DNA of 34,904 nucleotides, taken from Pseudomonadota bacterium. GTDB lineage: Bacteria; Pseudomonadota; Gammaproteobacteria; Acidiferrobacterales; Acidiferrobacteraceae. Below, piece by piece: positions 9,049-16,491 of this stretch. Each line of letters begins with the position of its first letter. Within the stretch, counting starts at the first letter, position 1. The notes under the pieces were generated by a model, which was not told the DNA's origin, made no database searches, and saw only the letters and a program-made list of their open reading frames with translations. The translations under genes were made by a program, and so were the position numbers. The stretch is from positions 1-34,904 of the forward strand of contig JAKAXK010000013.1 in the NCBI GenBank assembly GCA_021827145.1, in the 5' to 3' direction.

Positions 9049-11733
9049 ATGGCCGCGAACGTCCTAAGTAGATTCTTCGGTAGCCGCAACGAGCGTGTGG
9101 TTCGGCGCCTGCGCCAGAAGGTGAGTTCCATCAACGCCCTCGAGCCGCGCTACGCCGCACTTTCGGATGATGAGCTGCGCAATCAAACGGCGGTGTTCCG
9201 CGAGCGGCTCGGCCGTGGCGAGTCCCTGGATGCCTTACTGCCCGAGGCCTTTGCGGTAGTCCGCGAGGGCTCACGCCGTGCGCTTGGCATGCGACACTTC
9301 GATGTTCAGCTGATCGGCGGCATGGTCCTCCATGAGGGCAAGATCGCGGAGATGCGCACGGGCGAGGGCAAAACCCTTGTGGCGACCTTGGCCGCCTACC
9401 TGAACGCCCTGCCTGGGTCCGGCGTCCACGTCGTTACGGTGAACGACTATCTGGCTGCGCGTGATGCGGAATGGATGGGCCGCCTCTACCGTTTCCTGGG
9501 TCTGTCGGTGGGGACTATCGTGTCCTCGTTGGACGGCCCGGCGCGCCGGGAGGCGTATAACGCCGATATCACCTATGGCACAAATAACGAGTTCGGTTTC
9601 GATTATTTGCGCGACAATATGGCGTTCAGTGCCGACGAGCGTGTCCAGCGCGCGCTGCATTACGCCATCGTAGACGAGGTGGATTCGATCCTCATCGATG
9701 AGGCGCGTACACCGCTCATCATCTCGGGGCCTACCGAAGAGAATACGGATCTTTACGTCAAGATCGACGCCATAGTGCCTGGCCTGAAGAAGCAGGAGAC
9801 AACCGAGGGCCCCGGCGATTATTCAGTGGACGAGAAGGCCAAGCAGGTCTACCTCACGGAAGAGGGCCATGAGACGGCCGAGCGCCTGCTGGCGCAAGCC
9901 GGCTTGCTCGCCGAAGGAGAAAGCCTCTACGACCTGGCGAACATGGGTCTGCTGCATCACCTGAACGCCGCGTTGAGGGCGCATGCCTTGTACCACCGTG
10001 AGGTGGATTACATTGTGGCCAATGGCGAGATCGTCATCGTCGACGAATTCACGGGTCGCATGATGACGGGACGGCGTTGGTCCGATGGGCTTCATCAGGC
10101 CGTCGAGGCCAAGGAGCGGGTCGAGATCCAGAACGAAAACCAGACGCTCGCGTCGATCACGTTCCAGAATTACTTCCGTCTCTACGAGAAGCTCGCCGGC
10201 ATGACCGGCACGGCCGACACCGAGGCCTTTGAGTTTCAGGAGATTTATAACCTCGAGGTCACGGTGATCCCAACCCATCGGGCCGCGATTCGCAAGGATC
10301 AAGGAGATCAGGTCTACAGAACCACCGCCGAGAAGCACGCCGCTATCGTCTCCGAGGTCGAGGACTCCCACAAGCGGGGGCAGCCAGTTTTGGTTGGGAC
10401 GGCCTCTATTGAGAGTTCCGAGAGCCTTGCGACCCTGCTGAAACAGGCGCGCATTCCCCATGAGGTATTGAACGCCAAGCACCACGAACGCGAGGCGCAT
10501 ATCATCGCCCAGGCGGGGCGCGCCGGGGCCGTGACGATCGCCACCAACATGGCTGGCCGCGGCACGGATATCGTGCTGGGCGGAAACCCGGAGGCCGAGT
10601 TGCCGCCCGATGCCGACGAATTGGCGCGCAAGCGGGCGCGGGATGAGTGGCAGGCAAGGCACGATCACGTCATCGAGGTGGGCGGACTCAAGGTGATCGG
10701 GACCGAGCGTCACGAGTCGCGCCGGATCGACAATCAGCTGCGCGGACGCTCGGGTCGCCAGGGTGATCCGGGTGAGACACGCTTTTATCTTTGCCTCGAG
10801 GATAATCTAATGCGTATCTTCGGGTCGGATCGGATTGCCGGTCTCATGGAGAAGCTTGGTATGGAGCAGGGCGACGCCATCGAGCATCCGTGGGTGACGA
10901 AGGCGATCGAGAACGCCCAGCGTAAGGTCGAGGCCCACAACTTCGATATCCGAAAGCAGCTCCTCGAGTATGACGATGTCGCGAACGATCAGCGCAAGGT
11001 GATCTACGAGCAGCGCAACAAGCTGCTCGTTGCCGACGATGTGAGCGCGAGCGTAGCGGCGATTCACCGCGATGTGGTTGATGCCCTGATCAGCAACCAT
11101 GTGCCGCCGGACAGTTTCGAGGAGCAATGGGACATCGAGGGCCTCAAGACGACACTCGACCACGAACTCCGTCTCGATCTGCCGATCGACCAATGGTTGA
11201 AGGATGACACCAGTCTGGATGAGGCGGGGCTGCGCACACGGATCGTTGAGGAGGCCGAGAAGCGTTATCGCGAAAAGGCCGAAGAGATCGGCGCGGAGAC
11301 CATGCGTCATCTCGAGAAGGCCATCATGCTCCAGGTCCTCGATCTGCAATGGAAGGATCACCTCGCGGCGATGGATCATCTCCGTCAAGGGATACAGTTG
11401 CGAGGGTACGCGCAAAAGAGTCCTCAGCAAGAGTACAAGCGCGAGGCCTTCGAGCTCTTCTCGCAGATGCTGGATCGCATAAAGCACGAAGTGATCACGA
11501 CCATTGCCCAAGTGGATATCCAAGACGAAAGCGACATCGATTTCATCGACGAGCAGCGGCGCCAGCAAGGGGCCGCGTTCTACGAACACCCGAGCCTCGA
11601 CCTTGCCGGTGGGGGCGCGGAGGACCTTGCGGTGCAGACCATTACACGCAGCGGGCGCAAGGTGGGGCGCAACGATCCCTGTCCGTGCGGTTCGGGCAAG
11701 AAGTACAAGCAGTGCCACGGACGTCTCGTCTAA
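9049..11733 (+). CDS. secA: Preprotein translocase ATPase SecA
   Basis: SecA drives post-translational export through SecYEG. The 894-residue protein has the expected order: NBD1 with Walker A MRTGEGKT at 102-109 and the Walker B region [20 protein letters not shown], the preprotein cross-linking domain, NBD2 with [10 protein letters not shown] and the [15 protein letters not shown] motif, the helical scaffold with [16 protein letters not shown], and the C-terminal zinc tail [13 protein letters not shown] that binds SecB. ATG 9049 follows GAGGG. The stop overlaps the ribosome-binding site of argJ. Confidence 0.98.
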   Translation: MAANVLSRFFGSRNERVVRRLRQKVSSINALEPRYAALSDDELRNQTAVFRERLGRGESLDALLPEAFAVVREGSRRALGMRHFDVQLIGGMVLHEGKIAEMRTGEGKTLVATLAAYLNALPGSGVHVVTVNDYLAARDAEWMGRLYRFLGLSVGTIVSSLDGPARREAYNADITYGTNNEFGFDYLRDNMAFSADERVQRALHYAIVDEVDSILIDEARTPLIISGPTEENTDLYVKIDAIVPGLKKQETTEGPGDYSVDEKAKQVYLTEEGHETAERLLAQAGLLAEGESLYDLANMGLLHHLNAALRAHALYHREVDYIVANGEIVIVDEFTGRMMTGRRWSDGLHQAVEAKERVEIQNENQTLASITFQNYFRLYEKLAGMTGTADTEAFEFQEIYNLEVTVIPTHRAAIRKDQGDQVYRTTAEKHAAIVSEVEDSHKRGQPVLVGTASIESSESLATLLKQARIPHEVLNAKHHEREAHIIAQAGRAGAVTIATNMAGRGTDIVLGGNPEAELPPDADELARKRARDEWQARHDHVIEVGGLKVIGTERHESRRIDNQLRGRSGRQGDPGETRFYLCLEDNLMRIFGSDRIAGLMEKLGMEQGDAIEHPWVTKAIENAQRKVEAHNFDIRKQLLEYDDVANDQRKVIYEQRNKLLVADDVSASVAAIHRDVVDALISNHVPPDSFEEQWDIEGLKTTLDHELRLDLPIDQWLKDDTSLDEAGLRTRIVEEAEKRYREKAEEIGAETMRHLEKAIMLQVLDLQWKDHLAAMDHLRQGIQLRGYAQKSPQQEYKREAFELFSQMLDRIKHEVITTIAQVDIQDESDIDFIDEQRRQQGAAFYEHPSLDLAGGGAEDLAVQTITRSGRKVGRNDPCPCGSGKKYKQCHGRLV

Positions 11734-11742
11734 GGAGTGATT

Positions 11743-12960
11743 ATGGCTGTTGGGGTGAGCGCAATGCCGCCGCTTGGCACGATCGCGGGTGTGCGCCTAG
11801 GGACCGTCGCCGCAGGGATCCGCAAGGCCGCTCGACGTGATCTTGTTGTCATCCAGTGCGCCCCGGGGACGACGGCCGCCGCGGTCTTCACGCAGAGCCA
11901 TTTCGCGGCCGCGCCCGTGATCGTGGCCAAGGAACACTGGCGCACCTGCGAGCCGCGTGCGCTTGTCATCAATACCGGTTTCGCGAATGCCGCAACGGGC
12001 GCCGCGGGTCTCGAGGATGCGCGTGCCTGCTGCGCGGCCGCGGCCCGGGCCATCGGGTGTAGTGCCCAGGAGATCCTGCCGTTCTCGACGGGCGTTATAG
12101 GCGAGCGTCTGCCGGTGGCGGCGGTGGTGGCCGGGATCCCGGCGGCGGTGGCCGCGGCCACCGAGGCGGGCTGGGCGGATGCCGCGCACGGCATCATGAC
12201 CACCGACACGGTGCCCAAGGCGGGCTTCCGGGAGGTGGATATCGGTGGGGTGCCGGTGCGCCTCGCCGGCATCGCTAAGGGCTCGGGCATGATTCATCCA
12301 AATATGGCGACCATGTTGTCTTTCGTCGCAACCGATATCGAGGCTCCGCGCCCACTTCTGCAGGCGGCCCTGGAGCGCGCCGTGAAGACCACCTTCAACG
12401 CCATTTCTGTCGATGGAGATACCTCCACGAACGACGCCTTGGTCGTGCTCGCTACGGGTCGCTCGGGCGCGCGCCTCACGGCCGCCGAGGGCCCGGTATT
12501 CGCGGCGTTCTGCGACGCCTTGGAGCATCTCTGCGCGGAGCTCGCGCAGGCCATCGTCCGTGATGGTGAGGGCGCAACCAAGTTTGTGCGCGTCGACATC
12601 TCCGGGGCTCACTCCGATGCGCAGGCGCGGGTGGTGGCCGATACTGTCGCTAGCTCTCCGCTCGTCAAGACCGCCCTTTTTGCCAGCGATCCCAATTGGG
12701 GCCGCATCCTTATGGCCGTGGGGCGCGCACCCATCGCGCTCGATGACCCGAACCGCGTGGTCGTGCATTTGAACGGCGTGCGGGTGTTCCGCCAGGGCAT
12801 GGTCGATCCCGATTACCGCGAAGAGATGGGCCAAGAGGCCTTGGCCGGAGACGAGATCGTGGTGGCGGTGGATCTCGGCCAAGGCGTGGGCCGCGCGAGC
12901 GTCCACACCTGCGATTTCTCATATGACTATGTCCGCATCAACGGATCCTACCGGACCTGA
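11743..12960 (+). CDS. argJ: Bifunctional glutamate N-acetyltransferase/amino-acid N-acetyltransferase
   Basis: ArgJ transfers acetyl from N-acetylornithine to glutamate and thereby recycles it in arginine synthesis; some forms also use acetyl-CoA. The 405-residue precursor contains the self-cleavage site in KGSGMIHPNMATML, with T190 as the nucleophile that starts the beta chain. Other family blocks are INTGFANAATG, STGVIGERLP and DGEGATKFVRVDISGA. ATG 11743 has AAGGAG at 11732-11737, overlapping the secA stop; an in-frame GTG at 11737 is less likely. The secA-argJ-mutT order is common in gammaproteobacteria. Confidence 0.96.
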   Translation: MAVGVSAMPPLGTIAGVRLGTVAAGIRKAARRDLVVIQCAPGTTAAAVFTQSHFAAAPVIVAKEHWRTCEPRALVINTGFANAATGAAGLEDARACCAAAARAIGCSAQEILPFSTGVIGERLPVAAVVAGIPAAVAAATEAGWADAAHGIMTTDTVPKAGFREVDIGGVPVRLAGIAKGSGMIHPNMATMLSFVATDIEAPRPLLQAALERAVKTTFNAISVDGDTSTNDALVVLATGRSGARLTAAEGPVFAAFCDALEHLCAELAQAIVRDGEGATKFVRVDISGAHSDAQARVVADTVASSPLVKTALFASDPNWGRILMAVGRAPIALDDPNRVVVHLNGVRVFRQGMVDPDYREEMGQEALAGDEIVVAVDLGQGVGRASVHTCDFSYDYVRINGSYRT

Positions 12961-13891
12961 GCGGGTCGTTGCCGGCCTTCTTTGGGACGACCGCGGGCGC
13001 GTGCTGGTTGCGCGGCGACCGGCCGGCAAGGCGGGCGCTGGGCTCTGGGAATTCCCGGGGGGCAAGGTCGGCACCGGCGAGGCGGATCACGACGCCTTGA
13101 GGCGCGAGCTTCATGAGGAGCTCGGGATTAGGGCAGGTGTCTGCACGCTTTTGCCGCATTATCGCGCTAATCCGCCGGCGGGCCTCGAGCTCGCGTTCTG
13201 GCGCGTCGAGACCTATGACGGCGTACCAGAGGGTCGCGAGGGCCAGGAGATCCGCTGGTGTCCGATCGATGCGCTTGCAGATCTGCCCTTTCTGCTCGCG
13301 GACCGTCCCATCCTGGCGCGATTGCGTCTGCCCTCCCTCTATCTGGTCAGTGATGTCGATGGCCTAGGTGAGGCCTTGTTCGAGGAGCGCCTCATGCAGA
13401 CCGCCCGTCACGAGCCGATCCTGCTGCAATTGCGTGAGCCGTGGGCCGCGCCCCGTCTGCGCGAGTACGCGGGCCATCTAAGACGGCTACTGGCCCCCCA
13501 TGGTGGCCGCTGTGTCGTGAACGGCGACCCTCAGGAAGCGCTTGGGTGTGCCGATGGCGTCCATCTGTCGGCGGCGCGGCTCGCACGGCTTAGCATGCGG
13601 CCAGCGCCGGCCGACGGGCTCGTGGGGGCGTCCTGTCACGATATGCGGGAATTGCGACAGGCCGAGCTTCTCGGCTGCGATTTTGCCGTGCTCTCGCCCG
13701 TGAAGGCCACGGCGACCCATCCCGGTGCCGCCCCGCTTGGTTGGACGCGTTTTCGAGACTGGGTTTCGGAGGTCTCCTTGCCGGTCTATGCCCTGGGGGG
13801 CATGACGCGTGCCGACCTCGGGGTGGCGTGGGCCCACCTCGCGCAGGGCGTGGCGGTGCGCAGCGCCATCTTTGGGAAAGAGGGGGCGTGA
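12923..13891 (+). CDS. Nudix hydrolase (MutT-like) fused to a ThiE-like domain
   Basis: Residues about 10-130 form a Nudix domain with the box GKVGTGEADHDALRRELHEELGI, all key Glu residues present; MutT-type members remove 8-oxo-dGTP. From about residue 140 (LYLVSDVDGLGEALFEE) a thiamine-phosphate-synthase-like TIM barrel follows, with GGRCVVNGD, DGVHLSAARL, GASCHDMRELRQAELLGCDFAVLSPV and YALGGMTRADL. This MutT-ThiE fusion is a known gammaproteobacterial arrangement next to argJ; whether the second half makes thiamine phosphate is unclear. It starts 38 bases inside argJ; a second in-frame ATG at 12929 is equally possible, and neither has a clear ribosome site. Confidence 0.9.
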   Translation: MTMSASTDPTGPERVVAGLLWDDRGRVLVARRPAGKAGAGLWEFPGGKVGTGEADHDALRRELHEELGIRAGVCTLLPHYRANPPAGLELAFWRVETYDGVPEGREGQEIRWCPIDALADLPFLLADRPILARLRLPSLYLVSDVDGLGEALFEERLMQTARHEPILLQLREPWAAPRLREYAGHLRRLLAPHGGRCVVNGDPQEALGCADGVHLSAARLARLSMRPAPADGLVGASCHDMRELRQAELLGCDFAVLSPVKATATHPGAAPLGWTRFRDWVSEVSLPVYALGGMTRADLGVAWAHLAQGVAVRSAIFGKEGA

Positions 13892-14054
13892 CAGCCCCAA
13901 GCGCCACGACGGTGTGCCGGAATTCTTGCTTTGCGCAAAAGGCGTGCGACGATGAGGTCGGCGGTTTCAAGCTTTCGGCGCGCAGAGCAGGATATCTTCG
14001 CCCACGCCGCGCCCCTTCATTGAAGGGCTGGGAGGCTGCGCGTATCGTGGCGCC

Positions 14055-14477
14055 ATGATCGCCATCACACCGAGCCTATCGCTTTCCGAGGATGAGATCG
14101 AGGAGCGCTTCGTGCGTTCCCCGGGTCCCGGAGGGCAGAATGTGAATAAGGTCGCCACGGCCGTGCAGCTGCGCTTCCACGTGACGGGTTCCGCGTCCCT
14201 ACCGGCGGGCGCACGCGAGCGCCTGTTGCATTTGGCGCGCGGGCGTATCACACGCGAGGGTTACCTTGTGATCCACGCCCATACCCACAGGACCCGTGAG
14301 TGCAACCGGCGCGAGGCCCGTAAGCGGCTGATTCATTGGATACAACGGGCGCTCGAGGTCCCGGAACGGCGTATCGCGACCCGTCCGACGCTGGCCTCGC
14401 GCCGCCGCCGGCTTGACGATAAGCGTGCCCGCGGGCTTGCCAAGGACCGCCGTCGCCCAGTCGTTGCCGGCGATTAA
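14055..14477 (+). CDS. arfB: Alternative ribosome-rescue factor B (YaeJ-type peptidyl-tRNA hydrolase)
   Basis: ArfB releases nascent chains from ribosomes stalled on mRNAs without a stop codon. The 140-residue protein has the class I release-factor motif SPGPGGQNVNK (GGQ near residues 27-29) and a long, very basic C-terminal tail (RRRRLDDKRARGLAKDRRRP) of the kind that enters the empty mRNA channel. Length matches the family. It is transcribed alone: 163 bases separate it from the Nudix gene and it converges on the GNAT gene. The upstream gap has a GGGAGG about 20 bases before the ATG and a TTTGCGCAAA palindrome at 13930-13939 of unknown meaning. Confidence 0.93.
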   Translation: MIAITPSLSLSEDEIEERFVRSPGPGGQNVNKVATAVQLRFHVTGSASLPAGARERLLHLARGRITREGYLVIHAHTHRTRECNRREARKRLIHWIQRALEVPERRIATRPTLASRRRRLDDKRARGLAKDRRRPVVAGD

Positions 14478-14543
14478 CCCGCTCGTCCGCTACAAGCACC
14501 CCTATCTTCCAGCCCTAGCGCATCCCCCTCGCATCAGCGATTG

Positions 14544-15059
14544 TCATGACGCGCCGGGGCGGTCCTTCTTTTTCGCGTCCGTCGGTTCGTTCAAGTCTTT
14601 GTCGAAATGGAAGCCCACGATGCGGTAGTTGCACCGTATATAGAAGGCGTGCGCCCGATCGTTGGTGACATAGGCATCGAGTACCGCCTTTTCGCAGCCT
14701 TCCTGGCGGGCGTAGTCCTCCACCCAGTCCAGGAGCGCCTGCCCGATTCCCTGGTTACGCCACGACGGGTCGACCACGAAGTTGTCGATGTCGACGTAGC
14801 GTCCACACCAAAAGCGCGTCCCGAACCACAGGCCGGCTACACCGACGCATTCGCGGTCCACGAACGCCCCCGCGCAGCGATAGCCGTTCTCTCGCATCTC
14901 GGCGAGCCGCAGGCCAAGTACTGTCCGCGATGTGTCCGGATTCAGGATCTCGATGAGCGGCAGCATCATCGTGAGCTCGTTTTTGGCCAAGAGCCGGATG
15001 GTGGGCCGGGCCTTGGGCCGCGCCTGTTGGGTCTCGTGCGTTGCATGTCGTATTGCCAA
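14544..15059 (-). CDS. GNAT-family N-acetyltransferase
   Basis: The product has a GNAT fold with the acetyl-CoA-binding motif A around VVDPSWRNQGIGQALLDWVEDYARQEGCEKAVLDAYVTNDRAHAFYIRCNYRIVGFHF. Substrate is unknown. The domain seems to begin near PTIRLLAKNEL. The longest frame runs to 15236 but its first 60 residues look non-coding. I favour TTG at 15059, which has GAGGA seven bases upstream, giving 171 residues; a downstream ATG pair (TMMLPLIE) would cut into the domain. It is divergent from the CS2-hydrolase-like gene and shares its 376-base upstream gap. Confidence 0.8.
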   Translation of the reverse strand: MAIRHATHETQQARPKARPTIRLLAKNELTMMLPLIEILNPDTSRTVLGLRLAEMRENGYRCAGAFVDRECVGVAGLWFGTRFWCGRYVDIDNFVVDPSWRNQGIGQALLDWVEDYARQEGCEKAVLDAYVTNDRAHAFYIRCNYRIVGFHFDKDLNEPTDAKKKDRPGAS

Positions 15060-15170
15060 ATCACAGTCCTCGCGAGGGGTCTGAAGGGCATGCGCCCCGA
15101 TCCACCTAAGGTTCGGCGATTGTAGCCAGCCGTGGTCGCCCTGACCATGGGCGCTGCGTCTCTGTGGTGA

Positions 15171-15209
15171 ACGGGCGGACCCGTCGGCGGGACAACAGCG
15201 ACACGGGCG
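15171..15209. promoter_or_regulatory. Candidate upstream activator sites for a sigma-54 regulator
   Basis: ACGGGCG occurs at 15171-15177 and again at 15203-15209, 32 bases apart, close to three helical turns. The first copy forms ACGGG-N4-CCCGT with 15180-15184. Their centres are about 199 and 167 bases upstream of the predicted start, in the usual range for enhancer-binding proteins. Binding is inference only, and the sites could equally serve the divergent GNAT gene. Confidence 0.3.
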
Positions 15210-15316
15210 TTCCCTGTGAGCACCTTTACTTCCCATGGCAAGCGCCCGCGCCCGCGCGTGGCGGCCGTGGGTTTTGGCTCGAAAGGTGTGTAGCGTCTCT
15301 TCCCTGTGGCGCTATT

Positions 15317-15329
15317 TAACCTATTGATT
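15317..15329 (-). promoter_or_regulatory. IHF-consensus site
   Basis: The minus strand reads AATCAATAGGTTA, a full match to the IHF consensus WATCAANNNNTTR. It is centred about 50 bases before the predicted sigma-54 start, where IHF commonly bends DNA to bring a distant activator to the polymerase. Confidence 0.6.
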
Positions 15330-15346
15330 GCTATGGAAATAGATAG

Positions 15347-15362
15347 TGGCATGGTCCTTGCG
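15347..15362 (+). promoter_or_regulatory. Sigma-54 (-24/-12) promoter of the CS2-hydrolase-like gene
   Basis: TGGCATGGTCCTTGCG matches TGGCACG-N4-TTGCW except for C-to-T in the -24 box and the last base. The invariant GG (15348-15349) and GC (15360-15361) have the exact ten-base separation RpoN needs. Transcription would begin near 15373, leaving a leader of about 63 bases before ATG 15436. An RpoN-type activator gene lies two genes downstream. Confidence 0.7.
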
Positions 15363-15435
15363 CTCTCAAGGGGGGCGAGCCCTGTTCGACGGTCTCGTTT
15401 GGTGCTCATTCATCCACATCTAAGGAGATACAGCC

Positions 15436-16089
15436 ATGGCGACATTGAAAGACCAATTGACGGCGCAAGTTGGTGCATATGACAGGTGGGCCAAACGGCG
15501 ACGCTACGGGGCTGACGGTCCCAATAATCGTCGACTGTGGGTTCTCGCCTGCATGGATGAGCGCCTGCCTGTGGACGAGGCACTCGGCATTCATGTGGAT
15601 ACGCCCGCTGGTGGTGGCGATGCGCATTGTTTCCGTAATGCCGGCGGGATCGTCACCGACGATGCCATCCGCTCCGCCATGTTGACCTGTCAGTTCTTCG
15701 GTACCCGCGAGATCGTGATCGTTCAGCATACCCAGTGCGGGATGTTGTCGGCCAACGCCCAGGATCTCGAAAAGGTCCTGCGGGAGCGAGGTGTGGACCC
15801 CGATAGACTGACATTGGATCCGACCCTACCCGAACTTACGCTGGCCAAGGGTGCATTCGCCAAATGGATAGGCATGATGGACGATGTGGATGTGGCCTGC
15901 TTGAAGACGGTCGAGACCTTCCGTGCTCACCCCCTCATCCCCAAGGATGTGACTATCAGTGGCTGGATCTGGGAAGTGGAGACCCGTCGTCTCCGGGCCC
16001 CGCGCAGCGACAAGAGGGGGCGCGAAGGAACCGACGTCACGGCCGCCGATTTTGGCGTCAAGGGTCATCAGCCGGCGCGCTGGGCCTGA
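15436..16089 (+). CDS. CS2 hydrolase-like beta-carbonic anhydrase family enzyme
   Basis: The 217-residue protein has the zinc and catalytic residues of the beta-carbonic anhydrase fold: C39-x-D41-x-R43 (CMDER) and H98-x2-C101 (HTQCG). From memory its core (PNNRRLWVL-CMDER, RNAGGIVTDDAIRSA, FFGT-EI, HPLIPKDV, VETRRLR) follows the Acidianus CS2 hydrolase very closely, more so than Thiobacillus COS hydrolase or ordinary carbonic anhydrases. Such enzymes turn CS2 (or COS) plus water into H2S and CO2. A ten-residue insertion rich in Gly (around 54-63) and a roughly 25-residue C-terminal tail are distinctive. ATG 15436 follows AAGGAG at 15422-15427, behind a sigma-54 promoter. True substrate cannot be read from sequence; carbonic anhydrase activity remains possible. 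Confidence 0.8.
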   Translation: MATLKDQLTAQVGAYDRWAKRRRYGADGPNNRRLWVLACMDERLPVDEALGIHVDTPAGGGDAHCFRNAGGIVTDDAIRSAMLTCQFFGTREIVIVQHTQCGMLSANAQDLEKVLRERGVDPDRLTLDPTLPELTLAKGAFAKWIGMMDDVDVACLKTVETFRAHPLIPKDVTISGWIWEVETRRLRAPRSDKRGREGTDVTAADFGVKGHQPARWA

Positions 16090-16100
16090 TAAGAATCGGG

Positions 16101-16124
16101 CAAGGCGTCCGTATGGGCGCCTTG
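16101..16124 (+). terminator. Hairpin between the CS2-hydrolase-like and zinc-ribbon genes
   Basis: Ten-base arms (16101-16110 and 16115-16124, one T-G pair) flank a GTAT loop, 11 bases after the stop at 16087-16089. No T-run follows, so this may be a partial terminator or an mRNA 3'-end stabiliser that lowers expression of the downstream gene. Confidence 0.45.
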
Positions 16125-16144
16125 CCCCAGCCCTGGAGGTGGCC

Positions 16145-16381
16145 ATGGCGCCCACTTACGATTACCGATGTCTCCGTTGCCAACAAAGACTCACTGTGCG
16201 TCATACCATGCACGCCCCGAGACCTCGCTGTCCGCATTGCGCGGGCCAGCTGCGTGCCGTTATAGCGACCGCGCCCGCCGTTCATGGGACCATGGCCCGG
16301 GGGCGCGAGGCGGCGATACGCTCGCTTGAGCGCCCGCTGACGTCTTGCCCGACATGCCGAGGACCTTGCGGTCATCATTAG
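16145..16381 (+). CDS. FmdB-type zinc-ribbon protein
   Basis: This 78-residue protein opens MAPTYDYRCLRCQQRLTV, the FmdB/putative-regulatory zinc-ribbon start, with CxxC pairs at RCLRCQ and RCPHCAG, then an unusual third cysteine-rich end CPTCRGPCGHH. FmdB-like proteins are found beside amidases and carbonic anhydrase-like enzymes; function is unproven. ATG 16145 has GGAGG at 16135-16139. The gene lies 55 bases after the CS2-hydrolase-like gene on the same strand and is probably carried on the same sigma-54 transcript, though an intervening hairpin may reduce read-through. Confidence 0.8.
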   Translation: MAPTYDYRCLRCQQRLTVRHTMHAPRPRCPHCAGQLRAVIATAPAVHGTMARGREAAIRSLERPLTSCPTCRGPCGHH

Positions 16382-16386
16382 GCCTA

Positions 16387-16416
16387 TTGGGGTTCGCGCG
16401 CGGATCCTCTTATACT
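16387..16416 (+). promoter_or_regulatory. Possible sigma-70 promoter of the sigma-54 activator gene
   Basis: TTGGGG at 16387-16392 and TATACT at 16411-16416 with an 18-base spacer. It would give the activator its own transcript starting near 16423 and a leader of about 70 bases. Confidence 0.4.
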
Positions 16417-16435
16417 GGGGCCTACGCCTCCTCCA

Positions 16436-16471
16436 GGGCGTGGACCCCCGTAGGATGCGCGGTCCACGCCC
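16436..16471 (+). other. Strong hairpin in the leader of the activator gene
   Basis: GGGCGTGGACC (16436-16446) and GGTCCACGCCC (16461-16471) are perfect 11-base inverted arms with a 14-base loop. CCTACG upstream (from 16421) can also pair with CGTAGG inside the loop (16449-16454), so two exclusive folds are possible. It ends 20 bases before ATG 16492 and could be a leader control element or the end of the upstream transcript. Confidence 0.5.
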
Positions 16472-16491
16472 CAGCCCCGAGGATTCGCACC

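Larger units (their letters stand above)
15060..15435. other. Intergenic region between GNAT gene and CS2-hydrolase-like gene
   Basis: These 376 bases hold no credible gene. The right half contains a sigma-54 promoter, an IHF-type site and candidate activator sites, listed separately. GCGTCTCT occurs at 15156-15163 and 15293-15300, and TTCCCTGTG at 15210-15218 and 15300-15308; their role is unknown. The AT-rich patch at 15312-15346 stands out from its GC-rich surroundings and has CTAT at 15312, 15321 and 15331 and ATAG at 15339 and 15343. Confidence 0.7.

Noticed and set aside
11797..12906. 369-residue minus-strand open frame opposite argJ
   Set aside because: Shadow of a well-conserved gene in high-G+C DNA; its His/Arg/Gly-rich translation has no recognisable domain.
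15312..15346. CTAT/ATAG repeats as an OxyR or LysR-type operator
   Set aside because: Spacing does not fit the OxyR ATAG-N7-CTAT pattern, and no LysR gene is adjacent. The patch is better explained by the IHF-consensus site next to the sigma-54 promoter.
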